A stretch of 6,471 bases of DNA from RGIG8306 sp964566025 (GTDB lineage Bacteria > Bacillota > Clostridia > Lachnospirales > Lachnospiraceae): assembly GCA_964566025.1 (NCBI GenBank), contig CAZMHF010000048.1, forward strand, positions 1 through 6,471, given 5' to 3'. Under the pieces are notes generated by a model. The model worked only from the letters and a program-made list of their open reading frames with translations, made no database searches and was not told where the DNA came from. A program made the position numbers and the translations under genes. Below are positions 1-5,831 of this stretch, piece after piece. The number at the start of each line of letters is the position of its first letter. Position 1 is the first letter of the stretch.

Positions 1-97
1 CGGTTTTCTTATCTAATTTCAGTCTCATTCGGAAGTCCGGGAACATATCAATGACCTTGAAGATCAGATCATTGTAATCATCTAAAACATGGGCCAT
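1..97 (-). CDS. Partial protein of unknown function, running off the left edge
   Basis: A minus-strand reading frame is open from the left edge back to the ATG at 97, which follows AAGGA with a 4-nt spacer. The 32 visible residues begin MAHVLDDYNDL and include the segment DMFPDFRMRLKLDKK; they are charged and look helical. I do not recognise the family. The same frame stays open and protein-like upstream of this ATG (LERYSKYEDDKEY) until a TAA within the hairpin at 144-171, with no other start codon. The ATG at 97 may therefore be internal to a gene that has lost its 5' end. All three plus-strand frames contain stops here, which supports the minus strand. Whether the gene is intact depends on sequence outside the window. 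Confidence 0.4.
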   Translation of the reverse strand, partial: MAHVLDDYNDLIFKVIDMFPDFRMRLKLDKKT

Positions 98-143
98 GTA
101 TTCCTTATCGTCCTCATATTTACTATATCTTTCTAAAGCAGTA

Positions 144-171
144 AAAAGCTCGCCTTAATGGGCGAGCTTTT
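144..171 (-). terminator. Rho-independent terminator-like hairpin, possibly bidirectional
   Basis: Perfect 11-bp arms (AAAAGCTCGCC and GGCGAGCTTTT) flank a 6-nt loop. The stem is GC-rich in its upper part, and reading in the minus direction it ends in five T residues. The plus direction also ends in a broken T run (TTTTCTTT). On the minus strand it lies about 190 bp downstream of the cdr stop, so it could terminate cdr transcripts. No plus-strand gene visible to its left would need it. Confidence 0.65.
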
Positions 172-183
172 CTTTGAAGAGAT

Positions 184-284
184 TAACCTCTCACTGAAAT
201 AGCAGCGAAGCTGCTGGGAGGGAGTGGTTACTAGCGCATTGTTGCACAATGCGAGAAAGTAGCGAAGCGGATTTCGAGTATCCG
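184..284. other. Run of three stem-loops; possible structured RNA or small dispersed repeat
   Basis: Three hairpins follow one another. The first (184-230) has TAACC pairing with GGTTA, further paired segments with single mismatches, and an AGCAGC-GAA-GCTGCT tip. The second (235-253) has perfect 8-bp arms CGCATTGT/ACAATGCG with a 3-nt loop. The third (268-284) has CGGAT/ATCCG around 7 nt. The motif AGCGAAGC occurs at the tip of the first hairpin and again at 261-268. There is no promoter or coding signal I trust, and the region matches no RNA class that I can name. A small palindromic mobile repeat or a noncoding RNA would both fit. Confidence 0.35.
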
Positions 285-339
285 AATTGACATAAAATGT
301 GTCTTTAATTGTAAACATCATGATTATACAATCCTTTCG

Positions 340-357
340 CAGTAGCGTAATCTACTG
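340..357 (-). other. Weak stem-loop just downstream of cdr
   Basis: Perfect 6-bp arms CAGTAG/CTACTG flank a 6-nt loop, 6 nt beyond the cdr stop codon. There is no T run after it in the minus direction, so it is a poor intrinsic terminator. It could serve as a transcript-end stabiliser; the hairpin at 144-171 is the better terminator. Confidence 0.25.
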
Positions 358-363
358 AAAAAC

Positions 364-2061
364 TTATTCGTTTTTGTCCATTCCACATGGAAATGTATGG
401 GCACTTAATCGACATTCATTCGCTACCATAGAATAGAAGCGATAACCGCCTGCAAAATTGTAGCAATGATAGCCAAATCCCTCGAGAATACGACAAGCAA
501 TGTAGCTTCGAATTCCACTTTGGCACATGACATAAATGGTCTTATCCTTTGGAATTTCGTGGAGTCGCTTGCGGATAACATCAACAGGAATATTGACAAA
601 GCCATTTACATGACCAGCGCCATATTCAAATGGGGTACGTGCATCCAGTAAGAAGGCATTATCATTCGTTTGCAAGTCGTCAATATCCTCATAGTAAAAT
701 TGGCGAACGGTTCCATCTATGATATTTTCAATAATGAAACCAGCCATATTAACAGAATCTTTGGCAGATGAATACGGTGGAGCATACGCAAGCTCTAAAT
801 CTGTTAGCTCACTTGCCTTCATACCAGAACGAATGGCTGTGGCAAGCACATCAATACGCTTATCAACACCGTCAAAACCAACAATTTGTGCCCCTAAAAT
901 ACGATCATTTTCTTTGTCAAAAAGAACTTTCATACTCATGCTTGTTCCGCCCGGATAATACGATGCATGTGAAGCAGGAAAGAGAATTACTTTCTCATAA
1001 GAAAGGTTATGTTTTTGCGCCTCACGCTCATTAATACCTGTAACAGCTACCGTCAAATCAAACAGCTTGATAATGGACGAGCCTTGCGTTCCGTGGTAGT
1101 GACTCTCCTTACCACAAAGATTGTTTGCAACGATTCGACCTTGACGATTGGCAGGGCCAGCAAGTGAAATTAACGATGGTGTGCCAGTGATAAAATGCGT
1201 AACCAAAACGGCATCGCCAACGGCATAAATATCGGGAATAGATGTTTCCATTTTATCATTCACCACAATGCCACCTTTTATGCCCGTAGCAATCCCTGCT
1301 TCCTGTGCAATGGTTGTATCTGGTGTGACACCAATGGCGAGTAAAACCATATCAGCCGTTATCGTTGTTGCATTATTAAGCTGACAAGTGATAGATGTTG
1401 TATTATCTAAAAAGGCAGTTGCCTGTATATTTAATAGAAGACGGACACCATGCTCTCGAAAAGTTGCATGTACTTGAGGAATCATATCCAAATCAAGTGG
1501 TGCAAAAAGTTGTGGAGAAGCTTCAACAATCGTAACTTCCATGCCAAGATGACATAGATTTTCGGCCATCTCTAGCCCTATAAATCCTCCGCCAACTATA
1601 ATCGCGGAAGTTGCTTGTTCCTTTTTAATAAAGTCATGAATGCGCAAGGTATCTTCAACTGTCCGAAGTGTGAAAATACGATTTGCATCAATTCCAGAGA
1701 TTGACGGCTTTATCGCCTTTGCACCTGGTGAAAGGATAAGCTTGTCATAGAAATCATCAAATTCTTCGCCAGTTACAAGGTTTCGCACACGAACGGATTT
1801 AGCAGACGGATTAATTTGAATAACCTCATGCTTGATTTTTGCAACGATTTGAAAACGATTGAAAAAGCTCTCTGGCGACTGTAGCGTCAGGGCGTTTTTA
1901 TCGGTAATGATATCACCAACATAATATGGTAGTCCACAATTTGCATACGAAATATAGCCACTTCGCTCGTATAGCGTGATTGTTGCATGTTCATCCAATC
2001 GGCGAAGCCTAGCAGCAGCACTAGCGCCACCAGCGACACCACCTACAATGATTACTTTCAT
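364..2061 (-). CDS. cdr: Coenzyme A disulfide reductase with C-terminal rhodanese domain (CoADR-RHD)
   Basis: A cytoplasmic flavoprotein expected to reduce coenzyme A disulfide, or related CoA persulfide/polysulfide substrates, with NAD(P)H, in bacteria that use CoASH as a main thiol. The 565 residues show an FAD-binding GGVAGG (7-12), the single redox cysteine C42 in YANCGLPYYVG, an NAD(P)H-binding VGGGFIG (156-162), a second FAD segment YAVGDA (279-284), and the family tyrosines in SYYPGG (368-369) and LAYAPPYSS (Y426). A rhodanese domain covers about 460-550 with catalytic loop CQSGIRS starting at C513. Length and the two reactive cysteines match the known Bacillus anthracis CoADR-RHD type. 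The start is set by AGGAGG at 2068-2073, 6 nt from the ATG. It is divergent from a Crp/Fnr regulator that may control it (inference). The exact substrate, disulfide or persulfide, cannot be told from sequence. Confidence 0.93.
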   Translation of the reverse strand: MKVIIVGGVAGGASAAARLRRLDEHATITLYERSGYISYANCGLPYYVGDIITDKNALTLQSPESFFNRFQIVAKIKHEVIQINPSAKSVRVRNLVTGEEFDDFYDKLILSPGAKAIKPSISGIDANRIFTLRTVEDTLRIHDFIKKEQATSAIIVGGGFIGLEMAENLCHLGMEVTIVEASPQLFAPLDLDMIPQVHATFREHGVRLLLNIQATAFLDNTTSITCQLNNATTITADMVLLAIGVTPDTTIAQEAGIATGIKGGIVVNDKMETSIPDIYAVGDAVLVTHFITGTPSLISLAGPANRQGRIVANNLCGKESHYHGTQGSSIIKLFDLTVAVTGINEREAQKHNLSYEKVILFPASHASYYPGGTSMSMKVLFDKENDRILGAQIVGFDGVDKRIDVLATAIRSGMKASELTDLELAYAPPYSSAKDSVNMAGFIIENIIDGTVRQFYYEDIDDLQTNDNAFLLDARTPFEYGAGHVNGFVNIPVDVIRKRLHEIPKDKTIYVMCQSGIRSYIACRILEGFGYHCYNFAGGYRFYSMVANECRLSAHTFPCGMDKNE

Positions 2062-2092
2062 AAATTACCTCCTGTACTGAAATGATTGATGT

Positions 2093-2122
2093 ATTATGTA
2101 TATTGTACCTCATAAAAGTCAA
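2093..2122 (-). promoter_or_regulatory. Probable sigma-A promoter of cdr
   Basis: Reading the minus strand, TTGACT (2117-2122) is followed after 18 bp by CATAAT (2093-2098), each one base from consensus. Predicted transcription would start near 2086, giving a leader of about 25 nt that contains the AGGAGG site. The spacer contains TCATAA on the plus strand, weakly resembling part of the motif repeated further right. Confidence 0.5.
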
Positions 2123-2169
2123 AAAAACATATAAGCGACGGTGATTTTATATATTTTTAAGTTTTTTTC

Positions 2170-2191
2170 ATAGTTGCTTTATAGTTGCTTT
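2170..2191 (+). repeat. Tandem 11-bp direct repeat ATAGTTGCTTT, x2
   Basis: Two exact copies of ATAGTTGCTTT abut each other. The second continues into GTTGCTTTCATAA (2184-2196), which recurs with one mismatch as GTTGCTATCATAA at 2239-2251, inside the spacer of the Crp/Fnr-gene promoter. GTTGCT therefore starts at 2173, 2184 and 2239, at offsets of 11 and 55 bp. A set of regulator-binding sites on one face of the helix is a reasonable reading; it is unproven. Confidence 0.5.
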
Positions 2192-2214
2192 CATAAAGGT
2201 ATACAATCTTTATG
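2192..2214. promoter_or_regulatory. Dyad CATAAAG-N9-CTTTATG, candidate operator
   Basis: Perfect 7-bp inverted arms flank GTATACAAT. The centre (2203) lies about 61 bp upstream of the predicted start of the Crp/Fnr gene, a distance typical of class I activator sites. The arm spacing differs from the classical TGTGA-N6-TCACA site, so the protein that binds it is unknown. Confidence 0.4.
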
Positions 2215-2228
2215 TTTATAAGAGTCTC

Positions 2229-2257
2229 TTGACTTCTTGTTGCTATCATAATATAAT
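2229..2257 (+). promoter_or_regulatory. Strong sigma-A promoter of the Crp/Fnr-family gene
   Basis: TTGACT (2229-2234), a 17-bp spacer and a perfect TATAAT (2252-2257) form a near-consensus promoter, with a predicted start near 2264 and a leader of about 40 nt. The spacer contains GTTGCTATCATAA, a copy of the motif found upstream at 2184, so a protein bound there would interfere with or reshape polymerase contacts. Confidence 0.75.
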
Positions 2258-2282
2258 AAAAACAACAATTCAGTTGTTTTTA
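2257..2282 (+). promoter_or_regulatory. Perfect inverted repeat over the predicted start site
   Basis: Ten-base arms (TAAAAACAAC and GTTGTTTTTA) are separated by AATTCA and span the end of the -10 box and the predicted transcription start. As DNA this is well placed for a repressor or autoregulatory operator. As RNA only part of the left arm would be transcribed, so an attenuator hairpin is less likely. Confidence 0.45.
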
Positions 2283-2304
2283 AAACAAGAAGTGAGGAAA
2301 TACA

Positions 2305-2958
2305 ATGATAGATATCATAAAACGCTGTTCACTCTTTATTGGCATTGCAGAAAAGGAATTAGAAGCCTTATTAGGGTGTTTGTCAGCTCGGAAAATAAAA
2401 ACGCAAAAAGGAGAGCTAGTTTTTCGAGCTGGAGATCGTCCAGATTATATTGGCATTGTTATAAAAGGAAAGGTTCATGTATTACAGGAGGATTATTGGG
2501 GGAATCGAACGATTTTAACAGATGTTGTGGAAGGTGGTCTGTTTGGCGAAGCATTTTCATGCGCTCAAGTGCCAAGCCTACCGGTTTCTGTTATCGTAAA
2601 AGAAGCAGGAGAAGTGCTATTAATTGATTGTAAAAAGATTTTAACAACCTGTTCTTCGGCATGTGTATTTCATGCGCACCTTATTCAAAATTTGATTAAA
2701 ATTTTAGCCAATAAAAATATTATGATGACACAGAAAATGGAGCATATTACGAAAAAGACAACAAGAGAGAAGGTGTTGTCTTATTTATCTGAGTGTGCTG
2801 TTCAAAATGAAGCAAACCATTTTACGATTCCGTTCAATCGACAAGAATTAGCCGATTATTTATCTGTTGAGAGAAGTGCCCTGTCAAATATCTTATCAAA
2901 AATGCAAGATGAGGGAGAAATCAAATTCGAAAAAAATCATTTCACATTATTGTCGTAG
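2305..2958 (+). CDS. Crp/Fnr-family transcriptional regulator
   Basis: A 217-residue DNA-binding regulator of usual family length. An N-terminal cyclic-nucleotide-binding-like beta-barrel covers about 10-110 (GDRPDYIGIVIKGKV at 43-57, GLFGEAFS at 78-85), a dimerisation helix about 115-150, and a winged HTH follows (RQELADYLSVERSALSNIL at 179-197). Seven cysteines (8, 25, 86, 109, 116, 120, 164) include CSSAC at 116-120, a motif I associate with anaerobe-type members of this family. The classical N-terminal Fe-S cysteine cluster of E. coli FNR is not evident. The ligand is therefore unknown; thiol or metal sensing is possible. The start ATG follows GTGAGG with a 7-nt spacer. It is divergent from cdr and shares a site-rich regulatory region with it, making cdr the likeliest target along with its own gene (inference). 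Confidence 0.88.
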   Translation: MIDIIKRCSLFIGIAEKELEALLGCLSARKIKTQKGELVFRAGDRPDYIGIVIKGKVHVLQEDYWGNRTILTDVVEGGLFGEAFSCAQVPSLPVSVIVKEAGEVLLIDCKKILTTCSSACVFHAHLIQNLIKILANKNIMMTQKMEHITKKTTREKVLSYLSECAVQNEANHFTIPFNRQELADYLSVERSALSNILSKMQDEGEIKFEKNHFTLLS

Positions 2959-3001
2959 AGCTATTTGGGTTATAAGTATTAGTAAAAATAATAAAAAGGT
3001 G

Positions 3002-3032
3002 TTGACATTCACGCTACGTGAACCCTTATCCT
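3002..3032 (+). promoter_or_regulatory. MerR-type promoter with operator in an overlong 19-bp spacer
   Basis: TTGACA (3002-3007) and TATCCT (3027-3032) are 19 bp apart instead of 17. The spacer contains the perfect dyad TTCACG-CTA-CGTGAA (3008-3022). This is the arrangement through which MerR-family proteins distort DNA to switch transcription. Because the next gene is itself a MerR-family regulator, autoregulation is strongly suggested. Confidence 0.8.
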
Positions 3033-3054
3033 ATTTGTGAGGAGGTTTATACAC

Positions 3055-3141
3055 ATGGAATATACAATCGACAAAGTATCAAAACTTGCTGGTGTAAGTA
3101 AGCGAACCTTACGTTATTATGATGAAATTGGATTACTGATT
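3055..3141 (+). CDS. MerR-family transcriptional regulator, N-terminus only (cut by sequence gap)
   Basis: Twenty-nine residues are readable before the run of N. They form the first part of a MerR winged-helix domain: YTIDKVSKLAGVSKRTLRYY (3-22), then DEIGLL. The start ATG at 3055 is preceded by AGGAGG with a 9-nt spacer; an upstream ATG at 3037 in the same frame lies too close to the -10 box and ahead of that ribosome site. The start of this family member resembles TipA/Mta-type regulators, which carry a C-terminal drug-binding domain, but the effector part is not visible, so the inducer cannot be inferred. Nothing after the gap looks like the remainder of the protein, so the rest must lie in the missing sequence if the two contigs really adjoin. 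Confidence 0.85.
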
Positions 3142-3241
3142 NNNNNNNNNNNNNNNNNNNNNNNNNNNNNNNNNNNNNNNNNNNNNNNNNNNNNNNNNNN
3201 NNNNNNNNNNNNNNNNNNNNNNNNNNNNNNNNNNNNNNNNN
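3142..3241. other. Assembly gap (100 N)
   Basis: Exactly 100 undetermined bases, the usual placeholder for a scaffold gap of unknown size. The gap cuts the MerR-family gene and may hide further genes regulated by it. The 41 bases after it (3242-3282) form the 3' flank of rmuC; I see no terminator hairpin in them. Confidence 0.97.
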
Positions 3242-3282
3242 GTCAAATCATTATGCGTGGTTGTTTTTTTATTGTTTGGTTT

Positions 3283-4650
3283 TTACTCGTCTATTTCATC
3301 ATCTTGTAAAAGCAAGATAGCGCTAGAAGCTTCAATTTCATCAACGGAGCGTAATTTTCGATTCATCGCATTTGTTCGTGTTGTAACAAGTTTCGATAAT
3401 TCATCATCAGCACTTTTGATTTTCTTTTGGACGTTAGTTAGGGTGGTTTCGAATGTCTTAAATTCTGCCTTGACAGCGCCCAAAATGTTCCAAACTTCAG
3501 AGGAGCGTTTCTCAATGGCAAGTGTTTTAAAGCCCATTTGTAAGGCGTTTAGGAATGCAGAAAGGGTAGTCGGGCCGGTAATTACGATTTTGTGCGTGCG
3601 CTGTAATTCTTCAAATAAACCTGGCACTTGAACAACTTCTGCATAAATGCTCTCGAATGGTAGAAATAAAATCGCAAAATCGCTAGTAATCGGTGGGTTA
3701 ATATATTTTGAACTAATATCCTTAGCGAAAGTCGTGATTTTTGAAACAAATACTTTTCTGGCAGAATCAATTATGCTCTTTTCGCCAATCTCATACGCTG
3801 CGCGTAGGGCTTCATAATCTTCAATAGGAAATTTTGAATCAATCGGTAGATATAAAATGTCGCTATCTTTTCCAGGGAGTTTAATCGCAAATTCAACACG
3901 CTCTTGTTTGTTTGGTTTTACTTGTGCATTTCTTTCGTATTGATTTGGTGTAAACATCTCTTCAAGAATTCGTCCTAATTGAACCTCGCCGAATACACCA
4001 CGCGTTTTTACATTGGTGATTGCTTTTTTTAGGCCACCGACATCTGTCGCTAACGTCTGCATCTCGCCTAAGCCTTTTTGAACATTTTCAAGGTTTTTGC
4101 TAACGGATTCAAAGGAAAGCTTCAAACGATCATTGAGCGTTTTCTCGAGCTTCTCTTCAACGACATTTCGCATCTTCTCGAGCTTGTCCTCATTGCTAGT
4201 TTGGAGCATAGAAATCTTATCTTCAAGTGTTTTGTTGATATGATGTAAGTTTTCAGAAATTTCTTTTTTGAGTTTTTCAATATCGGTAGTTACTTCACTT
4301 CGGTTATCAGCTAGCGAAGTACGAACCTTCATCAAAAGGTCATCGAATTTTTGGAATACGTCATTCTGGAACGTATAAAATCGGTTGTTCAATGTTTCGT
4401 TAATCTTGTCTAAGCTGTCCCGATTGCCAGTTGTTAAATCAGTAAGCTGCTTTGTAATATCCTTTGAAAAAAGGGCGTTTTTTTCATTGACCTTTTCACT
4501 AATTTCGCTAGAGAGCGTGCCTAATTTGACAAGAAGCTCAGAATCAAGTACGGGAGCGTCTGATTTTTTGTCGTGGCGCATAATCAATAATACGATAGCA
4601 ATCAGAATACAACAATTAAGAATGGTTAAAATAATCAATGGAATTTCCAT
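3283..4650 (-). CDS. rmuC: DNA recombination protein RmuC
   Basis: A 455-residue RmuC-family protein; the E. coli member limits inversions at short inverted repeats, and the core is assigned to the PD-(D/E)XK nuclease-like fold. Residues 4-24 form a hydrophobic membrane anchor. Residues 40-215 are charged and mostly coiled coil. The RmuC core covers about 211-400, with TRGVFGEVQLGRILEEM (216-232), LPIDSKFPIEDYE (268-280, candidate metal-site D271 and K273), SDFAILFLPFESIYAEVV (323-340) and TGPTTLSAFLNALQMGF (358-374). The start at 4650 is chosen because GGAGG sits 5 nt upstream and the residue order then begins with the usual N-terminal anchor. The frame continues a further 59 codons upstream, but those overlap the promoter and LexA-like box. 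Control by the SOS response is likely. Confidence 0.93.
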   Translation of the reverse strand: MEIPLIILTILNCCILIAIVLLIMRHDKKSDAPVLDSELLVKLGTLSSEISEKVNEKNALFSKDITKQLTDLTTGNRDSLDKINETLNNRFYTFQNDVFQKFDDLLMKVRTSLADNRSEVTTDIEKLKKEISENLHHINKTLEDKISMLQTSNEDKLEKMRNVVEEKLEKTLNDRLKLSFESVSKNLENVQKGLGEMQTLATDVGGLKKAITNVKTRGVFGEVQLGRILEEMFTPNQYERNAQVKPNKQERVEFAIKLPGKDSDILYLPIDSKFPIEDYEALRAAYEIGEKSIIDSARKVFVSKITTFAKDISSKYINPPITSDFAILFLPFESIYAEVVQVPGLFEELQRTHKIVITGPTTLSAFLNALQMGFKTLAIEKRSSEVWNILGAVKAEFKTFETTLTNVQKKIKSADDELSKLVTTRTNAMNRKLRSVDEIEASSAILLLQDDEIDE

Positions 4651-4673
4651 AAATGCCTCCGCTATTTTTAATA

Positions 4674-4687
4674 AGAACAAATGTTCT
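4674..4687 (-). promoter_or_regulatory. LexA (DinR) box overlapping the rmuC start site
   Basis: AGAAC-ATTT-GTTCT on the minus strand contains the GAAC-N4-GTTC core of the Gram-positive SOS box (consensus CGAAC-N4-GTTCG), with perfectly symmetrical 5-bp arms. It starts 6 bp past the -10 hexamer, on the expected start of transcription, a good position for repression by LexA. The outer bases differ from consensus (A/T instead of C/G), so affinity may be moderate. Confidence 0.65.
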
Positions 4688-4693
4688 AAAAAA

Positions 4694-4722
4694 AGTATAC
4701 CACATTTTTTTAGAAATGTCAC
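4694..4722 (-). promoter_or_regulatory. rmuC promoter with extended -10
   Basis: On the minus strand, GTGACA (4717-4722) is followed after 17 bp by TATACT (4694-4699), which is preceded by TGG, an extended -10 element. Predicted initiation is near 4687, leaving a leader of about 37 nt that carries the GGAGG ribosome site. Confidence 0.65.
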
Positions 4723-4777
4723 AAGAAAATTTACAAAGAGGATAATAAAAATGCACCGACGAAACAAGCCGATATCA

Positions 4778-4806
4778 TTGACAAGATTAGTGACATCTAC
4801 TAAACT
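4778..4806 (+). promoter_or_regulatory. Sigma-A promoter of the LysR-family gene
   Basis: Perfect TTGACA (4778-4783), a 17-bp spacer and TAAACT (4801-4806). The dyad TTAGT-N7-ACTAA (4787-4803) covers the spacer and first half of the -10 box and could be an autoregulatory site, although it is short. The predicted leader is about 60 nt. Confidence 0.6.
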
Positions 4807-4834
4807 ATAATCAGCCAAAAGGAGCATTGTGTTG

Positions 4835-4933
4835 ATGCATATACAATTTTATTTGCTCCACGAGAGGACAAAATATGACATTACAACAATTGCGTTATAT
4901 GATTTTAGTAGCAGAATGTGGCTCGATCAATGA
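4835..4933 (+). CDS. Possible 32-codon leader ORF overlapping the LysR-family start
   Basis: An ATG at 4835 (with in-frame GTG 4829 and TTG 4832) lies 10 nt after AAAAGGAG (4817-4824). The frame reads through the LysR start region in another frame and stops at TGA 4931-4933. The ribosome site is better than that of the LysR-family gene itself. The peptide resembles nothing I know. It may be translated as a regulatory leader or the match may be chance. Confidence 0.2.
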   Translation: MHIQFYLLHERTKYDITTIALYDFSSRMWLDQ

Positions 4934-5786
4934 GGCAGCGAAGAAGCTGTTTATTACACAACCAAGCCTTTCGGGAGCCATTAAGGAATTGGAAGAGGAA
5001 ATAGGGATGGACTTGTTTTTTCGATCCAATCGTGGAATTACCATTACGCCAGACGGCGAAGAATTTTTAAGCTATGCAAGGCAGGTTGCTGACCAATATC
5101 AATTATTGACGGATAAATTTATTGAAAAGAAGACGAAAAAGAAATTTAGCGTTTCTATGCAACACTATTCATTTGCCGTAGAAGCCTTTGTACAACTTGT
5201 CAAATGCGTTGGTATGGAAGAATACGAATTTGCTATTCACGAGACGAAAACATACGAAGTGATTGAAAATGTGCATAATTCAAAGAGCGAGCTAGGCGTG
5301 CTCTATCTTAGCGAATTTAACGAAAAAGTGTTGCAAAAAATCTTGCGTGAAAATGGTTTGCAATTTGTCGAATTATTTGAATGTGATACATATGTCTATT
5401 TGTGGAATGGGCATCCATTGGCAAAACGGGATGTTATTTCTATGAAAGACCTAGAAGAGTACCCATGCTTGACATTTGAACAAGGCTGGCACAATTCGTT
5501 TTACTATTCAGAAGAAGTCAAAAGCACCTATGAATACAAACGCCTAATAAAAATTGATGATCGCGCAACGGTTCTAAATTTGATGGTAGGCTTAAATGGT
5601 TATACATTGTGTTCTGGTATTATCAATGAAGAGTTAAATGGTGATGAGCATAGGGCGATTCCGCTGTTAGAGAGCGAAAAAATGCGCATCGGTTATATCA
5701 AGAAAAAAGGGACAATGATTAGCCATTTAGGCAATCTATATATTGAAAAACTCATGGAATCCATAGGAGATGTCTACCATTCGTAG
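4875..5786 (+). CDS. LysR-family transcriptional regulator
   Basis: A complete 303-residue LysR-type regulator. The winged HTH occupies residues 1-60, with the family pattern LRYMILVAECGSINEAAKKL (6-25), TQPSLSGAIKELEEEIG (28-44), LFFRSNRGITITPDGEEFL (47-65). A linker helix follows (about 62-90), then a substrate-binding effector domain (about 91-300). The ATG is preceded by AGAGG (4863-4867) with a 7-nt spacer. Proteins of this type bind as tetramers and respond to a small metabolite. No metabolic gene is adjacent in the window, so effector and targets cannot be named. It is divergent from rmuC, and the genes' promoters do not overlap. The Xre-type gene follows 53 bp downstream on the same strand and may be cotranscribed. 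Confidence 0.92.
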   Translation: MTLQQLRYMILVAECGSINEAAKKLFITQPSLSGAIKELEEEIGMDLFFRSNRGITITPDGEEFLSYARQVADQYQLLTDKFIEKKTKKKFSVSMQHYSFAVEAFVQLVKCVGMEEYEFAIHETKTYEVIENVHNSKSELGVLYLSEFNEKVLQKILRENGLQFVELFECDTYVYLWNGHPLAKRDVISMKDLEEYPCLTFEQGWHNSFYYSEEVKSTYEYKRLIKIDDRATVLNLMVGLNGYTLCSGIINEELNGDEHRAIPLLESEKMRIGYIKKKGTMISHLGNLYIEKLMESIGDVYHS

Positions 5787-5796
5787 ATTGCAAATA

Positions 5797-5831
5797 CTCC
5801 TTGAATAACATACGATTAGATTATCAAGGAG
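5797..5831 (+). promoter_or_regulatory. Hairpin that buries the ribosome binding site of the Xre-type gene
   Basis: CTCCTTGA (5797-5804) is the exact complement of TCAAGGAG (5824-5831), and TAA/TTA extends the stem past one bulged A, leaving a 12-nt loop. The right arm contains six of the seven bases of AAGGAGG (5826-5832), the site for the ATG at 5840 (7-nt spacer). In a readthrough transcript from the LysR gene, initiation would be occluded. No T run follows, so it is not a terminator. A weak promoter (TTGCAA 5788, 17 bp, TACGAT 5811) would start downstream of the left arm and yield an unmasked site. Confidence 0.5.

Noticed and set aside
133..321. A 62-codon minus-strand frame downstream of cdr
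   Set aside because: It runs straight through the perfect hairpins at 144-171 and 235-253 and has no convincing ribosome site; its residues reflect the repeats, not a recognisable protein.
2229..2627. A 132-codon plus-strand frame overlapping the Crp/Fnr gene
   Set aside because: It begins at the -35 box, lacks a ribosome site and lies out of frame with a clear Crp/Fnr domain protein.
3257..3631. Plus-strand frame opposite the end of rmuC, possibly the MerR C-terminus
   Set aside because: It is antisense to the conserved RmuC core and has no MerR or drug-binding-domain features, so it is a shadow frame.
4651..4827. A 59-codon N-terminal extension of rmuC with hydrophobic residues
   Set aside because: It would cover the extended -10 promoter and LexA-like box, whereas the start at 4650 has GGAGG 5 nt upstream and begins with the usual N-terminal membrane anchor.
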